From CAZPAH01 sp964584495 (GTDB lineage: Bacteria; Krumholzibacteriota; Krumholzibacteriia; Krumholzibacteriales; Krumholzibacteriaceae), in contig CAZPAH010000001.1 of NCBI GenBank assembly GCA_964584495.1, positions 25,575 to 89,574 of the forward strand: a DNA stretch of 64,000 nt. The letters run 5' to 3'. Below the pieces are notes generated by a model, which ran no database searches, was not told where the DNA came from, and worked only from the letters and a program-made list of their open reading frames with translations. Below are positions 36,201-45,700 of the stretch, one piece after another. Numbering within the stretch: position 1 is the first letter of the stretch; each line of letters starts with the position of its first letter. Position numbers and translations under genes: made by a program.

Positions 36201-36645
36201 ACAAGGGGAGGGCGTAGGGACGGAGATCAAGGCCTGGAAAGATGTTCGAGACGGGATGTCGGCTTCGATCGCCTTTATATCGAAAGAAAGAGCGTTCGTA
36301 TCCTTCAACGGCAACGGGGATGACATCGTCGCGGCGTATCGTTCGGTTAAGGTGCAAACGGCCGCCGGGGGGGCTAGACTCCGCGGCAGCTATCCGAACC
36401 CGTTCAATCCCGCGACGAGAATATTGTTCGAGCTGCCGGGGGAGTGCCGCATAAGCGTGAGGTTGTACGACGCAGGGGGAAGGCTGGTCAAAGAGCTTGC
36501 CGCGGGGCGGTACGGAGCGGGGAATTACGGAATCGACTGGGACGGAAAAAATGACAGGGGCGCCGTGGCGGCAGCCGGCGTTTACTTCTGCGTGCTTGAA
36601 GCCGGCGGAAGGCTAAGCTCGACGAAACTGGTCCTGCTCAGATGA
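33259..36645 (+). CDS. Secreted S8 subtilisin-like protease with beta-propeller-like region and C-terminal sorting-type domain
   Basis: 1128 residues. A short hydrophobic N-terminus (residues 9-22) is the export signal, followed by a propeptide-like region. The S8 domain covers about 95-410 with Asp129 (AIIDTGCDLDHPD), His199 (SGHGTHVAG) and Ser355 (SGTSSAAPFVSG). A DDDGNGYIDD calcium-type loop is at about 157-166. Next are two Ig/CARDB-like segments (EDVCLTVSAVN, GEKIRLEVEILNLG), then about 350 residues of PQQ/propeller-type repeats (DGALLWKTLLPG, KGRIVWTWYP, SGDLLWYSRAE, TGEIRWQRPTG). The end is a FlgD-like sorting domain with SYPNPFNPATRILFELP and SSTKLVLLR. It is probably secreted or surface-attached. 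The propeller may bind substrate or partners. Confidence 0.85.
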   Translation: MRVKKERSILAAAIVAAAIAYGLPAERIGLSGNEAAGGGAGEGELYVASAKIGEDSVGGFEKVYRTEISPARRIERGSGKYLAEAEGGIMQDKPRDPLWPEQWGAMRIGTEEAWKSTTGTADVVIAIIDTGCDLDHPDLEGSLWVNEEERDGIEGVDDDGNGYIDDIHGYDFVSVPAEDVFPGEDPGPPDCEPYDFSGHGTHVAGIVAAAAGNGEGVEGVAPSCRLMILRAGYMSAEGSSLLRERDITEALGYAASMGADIVNMSFAGEGSPSLREAISEAVRAGVTVVSTAGNGGEGGVSYPGAYDETIAVAAVDLAGELAAFSGRGGWVDCSAPGVDIISTEPEGYGLRSGTSSAAPFVSGIAALVVSLHQDWTPFQVRAQIVFTCEEIFGPPYPEQYEGGRGLCRADIAVSARPLEILEIQSVGIDDEGGDGDGVADPEEDVCLTVSAVNSWGAIDGGIIRIESVSDYIEMTSSDETAVAHASAGELLETEAEFHVRRDVVPGSDAGLRLALTLEGETKYFPFKVLLKGKQRLVCRTVLIEELDGNGNGGADHGEKIRLEVEILNLGVKALSAAAELLPCEIGRGEGTDIFQLGDMESGDVKWAGFIFNIDGETDGGGLALVPIEVSSVGYEEKEEIAVWISYRGDEESGEEAAMLQNGPGHSGYYDEGPGMPIERCWTRDLEGEGSLRCQPVSQGGAVFVARAEEGKTAVYSLEAEDGALLWKTLLPGAVGFGPSSISWHKGVICASGGAALHGIDAEKGRIVWTWYPSVPEERDRFSVGNPAAAGGKIFATVHDRAAAGPDMICRLDQFTGKNEWTGYCMEGGCFNGDPPACFGDAVITADQAGGVTAWNSASGDLLWYSRAECAPAVPVAAFSSAVVVADVEGVVRCFDTRTGEIRWQRPTGASPSGPFCICEAEGSIWLPLRFPDSRALCLIESSNGEIVRLFEPDDLCTGLSMAGDFLYATSGNGSFALYDAEQGEGVGTEIKAWKDVRDGMSASIAFISKERAFVSFNGNGDDIVAAYRSVKVQTAAGGARLRGSYPNPFNPATRILFELPGECRISVRLYDAGGRLVKELAAGRYGAGNYGIDWDGKNDRGAVAAAGVYFCVLEAGGRLSSTKLVLLR

Positions 36646-36776
36646 ATTTCAACTACAAATTAAGCGGTATGAGATGAAAAATGGTGGAACATTGCCCCCT
36701 TTTCACGTATAACACACAGTAGGAGCGGGGCCGAGGCAAACGTTCAACTATACGGCTGAGAGAAAAAGGAGGACCC

Positions 36777-38654
36777 GTGAAGATAAGGTCCCTAGCGATA
36801 GCATTTGCGACAGCGGCTTTGATTCTGGCGGGCTGCTCGGAGAAGAAGCCGGCGCAGTACACGATCGAGCAGTTTCTCAACACCGTAACGATCCTCGGGG
36901 GATCGTTCTCGTATGACGAGGAACGGATACTCATCACAACCGACAAATCGGGGATCTTGAACTCATACTATATTTCCGTTTCCGGGGGGGAGCAGGTGCA
37001 GTTGACCGATTCCGGCGATGACGCGGTTTTTTCCCTTTCCTATTTTCCCCACGACGACCGGTTCCTGTTCTTGAGCGACCGGGAGGGCAACGAGATTTAT
37101 CATATATATCTCAGGGATCCCGACGGCCTGGTCACCGATCTCACCCCGTACGAGAACTCCAGGGCCCTCTTCTACGGCTTCACGCATGACGAGAAGAGTT
37201 TCCTCTTCGGTTCCAACAAGAGGGACAAGAAATACATGGATCTCTACATGATGGATATAGAGACGCTCAAGCCGAAGATGATCTATCTCAACGATTCGGG
37301 GTACACCTTCAGCTGGATATCGGATGACAAGCGCTTCCTTGCGCTGTCGAAGATATATACCGATCACAACTCGGACATATTTCTCTACGACAGGGAAAAC
37401 GGAACGCAGAAACACCTGACACCGCACAAGGGTGACATCAACTACAGCCCCGTCGAATTCAGCCCGGATTCAAAAAGCCTCTACTATCTGACAGACGAAG
37501 GGAGCGAGTTCAGATATCTGAAAAGCTATGATATAGAGACGGGGGAGACAGGCGTGGTGGAGCAGGAAGATTGGGACATCACATATTCGTATCTTTCCTG
37601 GTCGGGCAAGTACCGGATAACGGCGATCAACGCCGACGCGAGGACCGAGATAAAGGTCTTTGAAACGGAAACGGGAGAGGAGATAGAGCTTCCATGCCCT
37701 CCCGAGGGAGTCATCAGTGCTCTGGGAATCTCCAGGAGCGACAGGTACATGATCTTCTACGTGAACGGATCCAGATCTCCCAACAACCTCTACATCTACG
37801 AATTCGATACCGGCGTATACAGGAGACTCACGAATTCGATGAATCCGGAGATAGATATAGACGATCTTGTGGACGCGCAGGTAATCCGGTACAGGTCTTT
37901 CGACGGCGAGGTGATTCCCGCGATTTATTACGAGCCGCACGGCGTCAAAGAGGGGATGACGATACCGGCCGTCGTGTATGTCCACGGGGGTCCCGGCGGG
38001 CAGGCCAGGGTCGGGTACAACCACTTCATCCAGTACCTGGTGAATCACGGGTATGCCGTGCTGGCGGTGAACAACAGGGGCAGCACCGGCTACGGCAAGA
38101 GGTTCTACAGTCTGGACGACAGGAAGCACGGACAGGACGATCTCAAGGATTGCATCGAGGGAAAGAACTGGTTGATAGGAACCGGATATATCGATCAGGA
38201 CAGGATAGCGATACTGGGAGCGAGCTACGGCGGCTACATGGCCCTGGCCGCCCTGACATTCGCCCCCGACGAGTTCGCGGCCGGTGTCGATCTCTTCGGA
38301 ACCGCGAACTGGGTCAGGACGCTGAGAAACATCCCGGACTGGTGGGAAGCCTACAGGGAATCGTTCTACAGAGAAATAGGAAATCCGGACACCGAAGAGG
38401 AATATCTCAAGAGCATTTCGCCCCTCTTTCACGCCGACAGAATCGTTAGGCCCCTCATGGTGCTGCAGGGGGCCAACGACCCGAGGGTCCTAAAGGTGGA
38501 ATCGGATGAGATAGTGGAAGCCGCGCTCAGCAACGGGGTTGAGGTCGAATATCTCGTCTTCGACGACGAGGGACACGGTTTTCTGAAAAAGGCGAACAGG
38601 ATCAGGGGTTACAAGGCGATATTGGATTTTCTCGATGAACATCTGAAGAGGTAA
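36777..38654 (+). CDS. S9 prolyl-oligopeptidase-family lipoprotein
   Basis: 625 residues from GTG 36777, preceded by AAGGAGG. Lipobox ILAGC gives Cys20, so the mature enzyme is a lipoprotein in the periplasm or on the outer membrane. Residues about 35-370 form a TolB/WD-like seven-bladed propeller (FSYFPHDDRFLFLSDR, FSPDSKSLYYLTDEG). The alpha/beta-hydrolase domain follows with VYVHGGPGGQ, the nucleophile in LGASYGGYM (Ser483), Asp568 in GANDPRV and His600 in DEGHGF. The triad is complete. The GASYGGYM form suits acylaminoacyl- or dipeptidyl-peptidase activity. It stands 42 bases before the MoxR gene and may be co-transcribed with it. Confidence 0.9.
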   Translation: MKIRSLAIAFATAALILAGCSEKKPAQYTIEQFLNTVTILGGSFSYDEERILITTDKSGILNSYYISVSGGEQVQLTDSGDDAVFSLSYFPHDDRFLFLSDREGNEIYHIYLRDPDGLVTDLTPYENSRALFYGFTHDEKSFLFGSNKRDKKYMDLYMMDIETLKPKMIYLNDSGYTFSWISDDKRFLALSKIYTDHNSDIFLYDRENGTQKHLTPHKGDINYSPVEFSPDSKSLYYLTDEGSEFRYLKSYDIETGETGVVEQEDWDITYSYLSWSGKYRITAINADARTEIKVFETETGEEIELPCPPEGVISALGISRSDRYMIFYVNGSRSPNNLYIYEFDTGVYRRLTNSMNPEIDIDDLVDAQVIRYRSFDGEVIPAIYYEPHGVKEGMTIPAVVYVHGGPGGQARVGYNHFIQYLVNHGYAVLAVNNRGSTGYGKRFYSLDDRKHGQDDLKDCIEGKNWLIGTGYIDQDRIAILGASYGGYMALAALTFAPDEFAAGVDLFGTANWVRTLRNIPDWWEAYRESFYREIGNPDTEEEYLKSISPLFHADRIVRPLMVLQGANDPRVLKVESDEIVEAALSNGVEVEYLVFDDEGHGFLKKANRIRGYKAILDFLDEHLKR

Positions 38655-38695
38655 GATGCTGGTGGGGGCCGGTCCTCCTGAATGGAAAAGAGCAT

Positions 38696-39679
38696 ATGAG
38701 CGACAACAACGACGAGCTGGTGCTCGTCCGATTCGAATCGGCATATTCGAGACTGAAGAAAGAGATCGAGAAGGTTATAGTGGGGCAGCAGGTCGTGATC
38801 GACGAGCTGCTCATCACCCTCTTCTCGGGAGGGCACTGCCTTCTCGTCGGCGTTCCCGGGCTGGCCAAGACCCTTCTCGTTTCGACGGTGGCGGGCTGCC
38901 TGGGGCTGAAGTTCTCACGGATACAGTTCACCCCCGATCTTATGCCGAGCGATATAATGGGAACGGAGGTGCTGGAGGAGGACAAGACCACCCATACCCG
39001 CGTATTCAGGTTTCTGAAGGGGCCGGTATTCGGAAATGTCGTACTGGCCGACGAGATCAACCGCACTCCGCCTAAAACGCAATCGGCGCTCCTTCAGGCG
39101 ATGCAGGAGTACCACGTTACGGTCGGGGGGAAAACTTACGGGCTTGAAAAGCCGTTCTTCGTCCTGGCTACGCAGAACCCGATAGAGCTCGAGGGGACAT
39201 ATCCCCTGCCCGAGGCCCAGCTCGACAGGTTCATGTTCAATATCCGGGTAGACTACCCGTCAGAGGAAGAGGAACTCCGGATCGTAGACGAAACGACCTC
39301 TTCCCCTCCCGGCATCACCTCGAGAGTGCTCGAAGGGGAGGATATTGTAGGCATTCAGGGTATGATCAGGAAGGTCCCCGTAGCGGAAAAGATACTTTCC
39401 TACGCGGTAAGGCTGGTTCGCGCGAGCAGGGGGAACGGGATCCCGGGGGTGGGAGAGTACCTCTCGTGGGGGGCCGGGCCGAGGGCCGGGCAGTATCTGC
39501 TTCTCGGGGCAAAAACCAGAGCGGTAATGAAGGGCAGAACGGCACCCGACATGGAAGACCTGCGCGCCGTTGCGCGGCCGGTTCTAAGGCACAGGCTTGT
39601 CACGAATTTCCACGCAGAGGCGGATGGGATCACGACCGAAGATCTGGTGGAACGCCTGCTTGAAGCCGTTCAACCTTGA
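38696..39679 (+). CDS. MoxR-family AAA+ ATPase
   Basis: 327 residues. Walker A is GVPGLAKTLLVST, Walker B is VVLADEINRTPPKTQSALLQAMQE, with FVLATQNPIELEGTYPLPEAQLDRF as sensor 1 and a C-terminal lid domain. MoxR ATPases act as chaperones that insert metal or mature protein complexes, usually with vWA-domain partners. Here the partners are the DUF58 and BatA-type genes directly downstream, a standard arrangement. Confidence 0.93.
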   Translation: MSDNNDELVLVRFESAYSRLKKEIEKVIVGQQVVIDELLITLFSGGHCLLVGVPGLAKTLLVSTVAGCLGLKFSRIQFTPDLMPSDIMGTEVLEEDKTTHTRVFRFLKGPVFGNVVLADEINRTPPKTQSALLQAMQEYHVTVGGKTYGLEKPFFVLATQNPIELEGTYPLPEAQLDRFMFNIRVDYPSEEEELRIVDETTSSPPGITSRVLEGEDIVGIQGMIRKVPVAEKILSYAVRLVRASRGNGIPGVGEYLSWGAGPRAGQYLLLGAKTRAVMKGRTAPDMEDLRAVARPVLRHRLVTNFHAEADGITTEDLVERLLEAVQP

Positions 39680-39716
39680 GCCGGCATCGAAGTCGAAAAA
39701 ACGGGACGAAGCCGCC

Positions 39717-40622
39717 ATGCCCTTGAATAGAACGGGACATTCCGAATTTCTCAACCCCGAAACGGTAAGCCGGCTGGCCAATATGGAGCTCAGGGCGAGA
39801 TTGATCGTCGAAGGGTTCATTGCAGGTCTACACAGGTCACCCTACCACGGCTTCTCGGTCGAATTTGCCGAGTACAGACAGTACAACGACGGGGAATCGA
39901 CGAGGAATGTCGACTGGAAGATTTTCGCGAAAACAGACAGATATTACCTGAAGGTATTCGAGGATGAGACGAACCTCAGCGCTACTATTCTTCTCGACAG
40001 GAGCGCTTCAATGGATTTTGGAAGCGGCGCCGTAACAAAGCTCCGGTACGCCTCGTTTCTGTCGGCGGCGCTCGGGTACCTCATGATCAAGCAGCGCGAT
40101 GCGGTCGGTCTGGCGGTGTTCGATGAGAAGATTAACACGATAATACCGCACAGGTCAGTAAGACGGCAGCTTTTTCACCTTATGAACACTCTTGAAAGGG
40201 TGGAACCGGGCGCGAAGACCGGGATAAGCCGGGCGCTGCACGAAATAGCGGAGAGGATAAAAAGACGGGGGCTCGTGATACTGTTGAGCGACCTGTTCGA
40301 CGATCCTGACGCCGTGATCAACGGGCTGAAGCATATAAGGCATCGCGGACACGAGATCGTCCTTTTTCATATCCTCGACCCGGCAGAGCTGGAGCTGGAT
40401 TATAAAGGAGAAGTCAGGTTCGTTGATAGGGAGACCGGCGAAAAGCTACGGACTCAGCCGCATTTCCTCAGAAAGGAATACAGGAGAAGCGTGGGGGAAT
40501 GGATAGGCCGGTTCGAAAAGAGATGCAAGGAGAACGCGATAGATTATAATACGGTAAAGATCGATACGCCGTTCGACCAGGCACTTGTCTCGTACCTGAG
40601 CAAAAGGAAGAGGATGAGATAA
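39717..40622 (+). CDS. DUF58 vWA-like protein
   Basis: 301 residues from ATG 39717; a longer in-frame reading upstream overlaps moxR and is not supported. The DUF58 motif is seen: RSPYHGFSVEFAEYRQYNDGESTRNVDWKIFAKTDRYYLKVFEDE. A vWA-type MIDAS follows: LLDRSASMDFG (DxSxS). No TM helix is present. It is thought to work with the MoxR ATPase and a membrane vWA protein; the cellular target is unknown in this lineage. Confidence 0.9.
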   Translation: MPLNRTGHSEFLNPETVSRLANMELRARLIVEGFIAGLHRSPYHGFSVEFAEYRQYNDGESTRNVDWKIFAKTDRYYLKVFEDETNLSATILLDRSASMDFGSGAVTKLRYASFLSAALGYLMIKQRDAVGLAVFDEKINTIIPHRSVRRQLFHLMNTLERVEPGAKTGISRALHEIAERIKRRGLVILLSDLFDDPDAVINGLKHIRHRGHEIVLFHILDPAELELDYKGEVRFVDRETGEKLRTQPHFLRKEYRRSVGEWIGRFEKRCKENAIDYNTVKIDTPFDQALVSYLSKRKRMR

Positions 40623-40698
40623 GGAAGACGCCGTAATAACCACTGTTCCCCCGTGCGGACCCGGGATCCGAGAATCGACCGAACCCGAAAGAGCCCCA

Positions 40699-42786
40699 AT
40701 GAATTTTTTGAATCCGATATTCCTATTCTCCCTCGCGGCCGTTTCGATCCCCGTCCTGATTCATATCTTGAGCAGAAGAAGGATACCGGAGATTCCCTTC
40801 AGCACGATAATGTTTCTCAGGGACTCGGATCGACGCAGCATGAGACGCGTCAACATGAAAAGACTGCTTCTCCTTCTACTGAGGATGGCCGTGATCGCGC
40901 TTGTTTGCCTCGCATTCGCCCGGCCCGTCATAAAGGGCGGTCTTGCCAAGCTCTTTCCCGGGGGGGGACGCAAGGCGGTTTGTATCGCGATCGACAGGAG
41001 CTACAGCATGGCGGCGGAGAACGGGCAGGAAAAGGTTTTCGAAGAAGCGAAGAAACGGGTCGTCGAGATCATGGAGACTCTCGAGGAGGGAGACGAACTG
41101 ACGATACTGGCGTTCGATACAGGGACGGAGAGGATCTTGGGGGGTGGGAGGTTCGAATTGGGACCGGCTGTCGAGATGTTGGATCGGTTCGAGACGTCCT
41201 GGAGAGGGACTGACATTGCGGGAGGCGTTTCGGATGCATTCGAAATAGTAAGGGAAAGCCGGCTCGAGGCCAGGGAGGTCTTCATCGTCTCGGATTTCCA
41301 GAGAAGCGCTCTCTCCGGAAGCGGCGCGACCGCGGCGTCCGAGCCGGAGGGGGGTGCTCCGAAAGTAAGGGCTTTCCTCGTTCCCGTGGGTACGCACGAG
41401 GGTGCGAACGTTTCGATTGAAAGGGTGCTGACCCCCGCGGCGGCCATCCACAGGGGTGAAACGGCGACGATAAGGATATTGATGAGGAATTATTCCGGCC
41501 GGGGGGAGAGCAGGTTCCCCTTGAGGGTAGAAATCGATGGCAAGAGGATAATGGAAAGAGAGGTTATGGCCCCCCCGGGCGGGGAGATCGAGGAAAAGAT
41601 CGAGTTCCCCGTCGAGAAGGCGGGCTGGATCGAGGGGGAGGTGTCCAAACGGGCCGACGTCCTGCCGCCGGACGACAGGAGGTTTTTCAGTTTCCTTGCC
41701 AGGGAGAAGGTCGACCTGCTGCTCATAGGGGGAGACGAGGCTTTCTACCTCGAACAGGCGCTCAGCCCGGGAGGGGCGCAGGGGGACCTGGTCGTCACGA
41801 GGAGAGGTTGGAGGGAGTTTGCCTCATCCGACATGGAAAGTGTTTCGGGGATCGTTCTCGGTCCGGGAAAGGGTCCCGAAGGAAACGATCTCGAATTGAT
41901 AAGAAATTTCGCGGAGCGGGGCGGTAAGGTAATAGTTCCGGTGATCCGCTCTCTCGAGGAAGCCGCGAAACGGCTGAGCAGCCATGATCTACGGATCAGC
42001 TTTCCCTACGCTTCGGGCGGGTATCTTACCGTGGAAAGACCGGACGTGACGCCTGAGATCCTTCAGCCGTTCGACGCCGATGACCTCGATGGATTGATGC
42101 GGGTCAGGTTCTATGGAACCCCCGATATAGGCGGAGTGACGGACAGAGGGATTATTCTCTCTTTCAAGGGGGGCAAACCGTTCATCTGGGCCGAGCCGTG
42201 CGGCGGCGGGACTATAGTATTCGCGGCGTTCGACCCCGTCCCGGAAGGTGGGGATCTGGTTCTCTCGCCCTATTTCCTTCCGCTCGTACAGCAGCTCGTT
42301 TTCGAAGCGGGACGGAGCGTGCCCTCGAGCGGAGGGGCCCTGATCGGGGACCCTGTCACCTGGAGAGGGGTGGCGGGAGAGGGGTATTCGGTGAAGCTGC
42401 CCGACGGGACGGTCTGCCTGCCGGAGCGGATGGAAGATGGGGCGGTGGCCGGGACGGGAGGGGCGGATGAGCTGATGACGGCACCGGCCGGAGAGGAACC
42501 TGGATTTCTTTCTATATACGGGGGGGAGGATCTCGTCTGGAGGACCGGGGTGAATCCCCTGTGCGGCGGCGAGTCGGACCTGGCGCCGGTAACCGCCGAG
42601 GAAGCGTCCGATTCTCTGGCGCTCTCCGATTTCACGGTCGTCCGCCGGGGCGACAAGATCGCCGAGGGTGTAAGATCGGCCCGGGAGGGAAAGGAAATTT
42701 CGACCGTGCTCATTTACGCGGCTCTGATCCTTCTGGTGACGGAGCTCTTCGTTTCGCAGAGAGAGGGCGGGGAGAGGGAAGGGTGA
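40699..42786 (+). CDS. BatA-type membrane protein with vWA domain
   Basis: 695 residues. The N-terminal aerotolerance-region domain (MNFLNPIFLFSLAAVSIPVLIHILSRRR...FSTIMFL) has a TM helix at about 5-22 and a second at about 53-72. A vWA domain follows with MIDAS AIDRSYSMA (DxSxS) at about residues 98-104, then a beta-rich extracytoplasmic region and a glutamine-amidotransferase-like fold (about 345-540). A last TM helix is at about 671-690. The order matches BatA/DUF4159-like proteins encoded beside MoxR and DUF58. Role in envelope stress or metal-centre maturation is inferred only. Confidence 0.82.
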   Translation: MNFLNPIFLFSLAAVSIPVLIHILSRRRIPEIPFSTIMFLRDSDRRSMRRVNMKRLLLLLLRMAVIALVCLAFARPVIKGGLAKLFPGGGRKAVCIAIDRSYSMAAENGQEKVFEEAKKRVVEIMETLEEGDELTILAFDTGTERILGGGRFELGPAVEMLDRFETSWRGTDIAGGVSDAFEIVRESRLEAREVFIVSDFQRSALSGSGATAASEPEGGAPKVRAFLVPVGTHEGANVSIERVLTPAAAIHRGETATIRILMRNYSGRGESRFPLRVEIDGKRIMEREVMAPPGGEIEEKIEFPVEKAGWIEGEVSKRADVLPPDDRRFFSFLAREKVDLLLIGGDEAFYLEQALSPGGAQGDLVVTRRGWREFASSDMESVSGIVLGPGKGPEGNDLELIRNFAERGGKVIVPVIRSLEEAAKRLSSHDLRISFPYASGGYLTVERPDVTPEILQPFDADDLDGLMRVRFYGTPDIGGVTDRGIILSFKGGKPFIWAEPCGGGTIVFAAFDPVPEGGDLVLSPYFLPLVQQLVFEAGRSVPSSGGALIGDPVTWRGVAGEGYSVKLPDGTVCLPERMEDGAVAGTGGADELMTAPAGEEPGFLSIYGGEDLVWRTGVNPLCGGESDLAPVTAEEASDSLALSDFTVVRRGDKIAEGVRSAREGKEISTVLIYAALILLVTELFVSQREGGEREG

Positions 42787-42792
42787 GACAAT

Positions 42793-45700
42793 ATGTGGGA
42801 TGATCTGAGAAATAGGATAGAGTCGTTGCCGGCCTTTACGGCTCTGCGTGGGGCGTTGAGAGGCAAGGGCGCGGCCGTCCAGGTCGCCGGGCTCGCGGGG
42901 TCTTCGAGGGGCCTGGTGCTGGCCGCGTTGATCGAGAACGGCGGCCAGAACGTGCTCGTCGTCACACCCGATCCGGTGACGGCCAGGGATTTCGCGGCGG
43001 ACCTCGTGACTTTCGGAGTCAGGGGAGTATCATTCTACCCCGAGGACGAGATCCTTCCATACGATTACCACGATCCGGACAGGAATCTTACGGGGATGCA
43101 GATGAAGGCCCTCGACGAGCTATCCTCGGGGCGGAGCAGGGTCCTGGTATGCACGATGCGCTCGCTGCTGAGAAAGGTGTTCGATCCCGCCGAGCTGAAG
43201 GAGCTTATCACCGACCTCGTGAAGGGGGAAGAGTACGACACGGTCGCCCTGGCCTCGAGATTCGTGCGGCTGGGATACGAAAGGCACGGGATTGTAGAGG
43301 GCAAGGGGCAGTTCGCGGTGAGGGGTGGCATAGTCGATATATTCGAGGTTTCGAGCGAGGATCCGGCGAGGATTGAGTTTGACGGGGACGAGATAGGCTC
43401 GATAAGAAATTTCGACGTGGAGACGCAGCGCTCGACCGGAGAGATAGGATCTCTCAGGGTGAGGCCTTTCACCCACCTGGCGCCCGACGGGATAGGGATT
43501 GAAAGGCTCAGGAGCTATCTCGAGCGGGAAACGGAAGGGCTCGAGGAAGATGAGAGGGCCCGGGCGCTGCTGGCGGCCGAGCGGTTGGAGAACGGTATCC
43601 TCTTCTACGGAATGGAGCATTACGCCGCCGTCGCGCACGAACTCGTTACGATTTTCGACTATTTCGATAAGCCGCCCCTAGCGGTGATAACGGACCAGGA
43701 CGAGTTCGACGGCAACCTGGCCGACTTCAGGGAAGAGATAGAGGAGAGGTTCGAAAGGGAAAGGGAAGAAGGTCACTTCTATCCCGGGCCGGGGAGCGTA
43801 TATATCGATGAGGGGGAGCTCGGCGCATGGTTCTCGGCGACGAACAGGATAGACTTCAGGAAAATAGCCTCGAGGGACGCCGTCAGGTTTTCAAGCTCGC
43901 CGCCGGAAGATTATCACAGGGATATACAGAGACTCGAGAAGGACATACGAAGGGATACGGGGAGGGGGATCGCCGTCTATCTCTTCTGCTCGAGCAAGGC
44001 TCAAAGGGATAGGGCGGAAGATGTCCTCTCCGAGGTGGCGCTGGATATAGATTTCCCGGAAGGGGAGATTTCGAGCGGATTCAGGTGGCCCAAGACGGGT
44101 GTCTTCTTTCTCAGCGAGGAGGAGGTGTTCGGGCGATACCACAAACCCTGGAAACCGTCCGGATCGAGGAGCAGGTCCCTATCGTACGATCCGTCCCATT
44201 TTCAGCCGGGGGATTTCGTGGTTCACGTCGATCACGGAGTGGGAAGGTACATGGGGATGAGGGTGCTGGAAGTCGAGGGGGGGAAAACGGAGTGCCTCGA
44301 TATCAGGTACGAGGGGGACGACAGGTTGTTCATCCCGGTCTCCCGGTTGAGGATGCTCGAAAAGTACAACGCGGCCGACGGGGGAGAGCCGTCACTGGGC
44401 AGGTTGGGCAGCAGGGCATGGAACAGGGCGAGGGAAAGGGCCAGGAAAAGCGCAAAGAAGATCGCCCACGACCTGATCGAGGTCTACGCGGCGAGGCAGC
44501 TGGCCCGTGGGTATGCCTTCGGACCTGACAGCCCCTGGCAGAAGGAGATGGAAGCTTCTTTCCCCTGGGAGGAGACCCCCCACCAGCTTCAGGCGACAAG
44601 GGAGGTCAAGGCGGATCTCGAGGCCCAGCGCCCCATGGACAGGCTTCTCTGCGGCGATGTGGGGTTCGGCAAGACGGAGGTGGCCCTGAGGGCCTCTTTC
44701 AAAGCGGTTACATCGGGCAAGCAGGTGGCCTTTCTCGTGCCAACCACCGTTCTGGCCCTTCAGCATTACAATACGCTCCGCGACAGGTTTCAGGGTTTCC
44801 CGGTGAAAGTCGCCATGATGAGCAGGTTTGTCCCTTCGGCGAAGCAGAGGGAATACGTGAAGGAAATCGCCGGAGGGAAGGTGGACATAGTGGTGGGGAC
44901 CCACAGGCTGCTCGGCCGGGATATAGCCTTCCACGACCTGGGACTGGTCGTGGTGGACGAGGAGCACAGGTTCGGCGTGAAGCAGAAGGAAAGATTCAAG
45001 AAGATGAAGAAGAGCGTCGACGTTCTCAGCATGACGGCGACCCCGATCCCGCGGACCCTTTCAATGGCGCTCTCGGGGATAAGGGACATTTCGGTGATAG
45101 ATACGCCCCCGCGCAACAGGCTTCCCATTCATACCGAGATCCTCCCTTTCGACGACGAAAGGATAAAGGAGGCGGTGATGCGGGAGATAGGGCGTGGAGG
45201 ACAGGTCTTCTTCGTTCATAACAGGGTCCAATCGATAGAGGTGATGGAAGGGTACCTTGCCAGGCTCCTGCCCGAGAAAGTCAGGATAGCGCACGCGCAC
45301 GGGCAGATGAACGAGAAGAAGCTGGAAAGGATAATGATAGATTTTCTCGATAGAAAATTCGACCTGCTCCTTTGCACCATGATAATTGAAGCGGGGCTGG
45401 ATTTCCCGAACGTGAACACTATCATCATAAACAGGGCCGACAGGTTCGGGCTCGCGCAGCTTTACCAGCTGAGGGGAAGGGTCGGGAGATCGGACAGGAA
45501 GGCCTACGCCTTCATGTTGGTGCCGAAGGGGAGGGCCCTGACGACGCCGGCCCTCAAAAGGCTGCAGGCGATAAGCGAGTTCGATTACCTCGGCGCCGGT
45601 TACAGGATAGCCATGAGGGATCTCGAGATCCGCGGGGCGGGAAACCTGCTCGGGCATCAGCAGTCGGGCCATATCAACGACGTCGGGCTCGATCTGTACA

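Noticed and set aside
36698..36714. A parS-like TTTCACGT sequence before the S9 peptidase
   Set aside because: Only half of the palindrome is kept (about four mismatches), compared with zero and one in the true sites.
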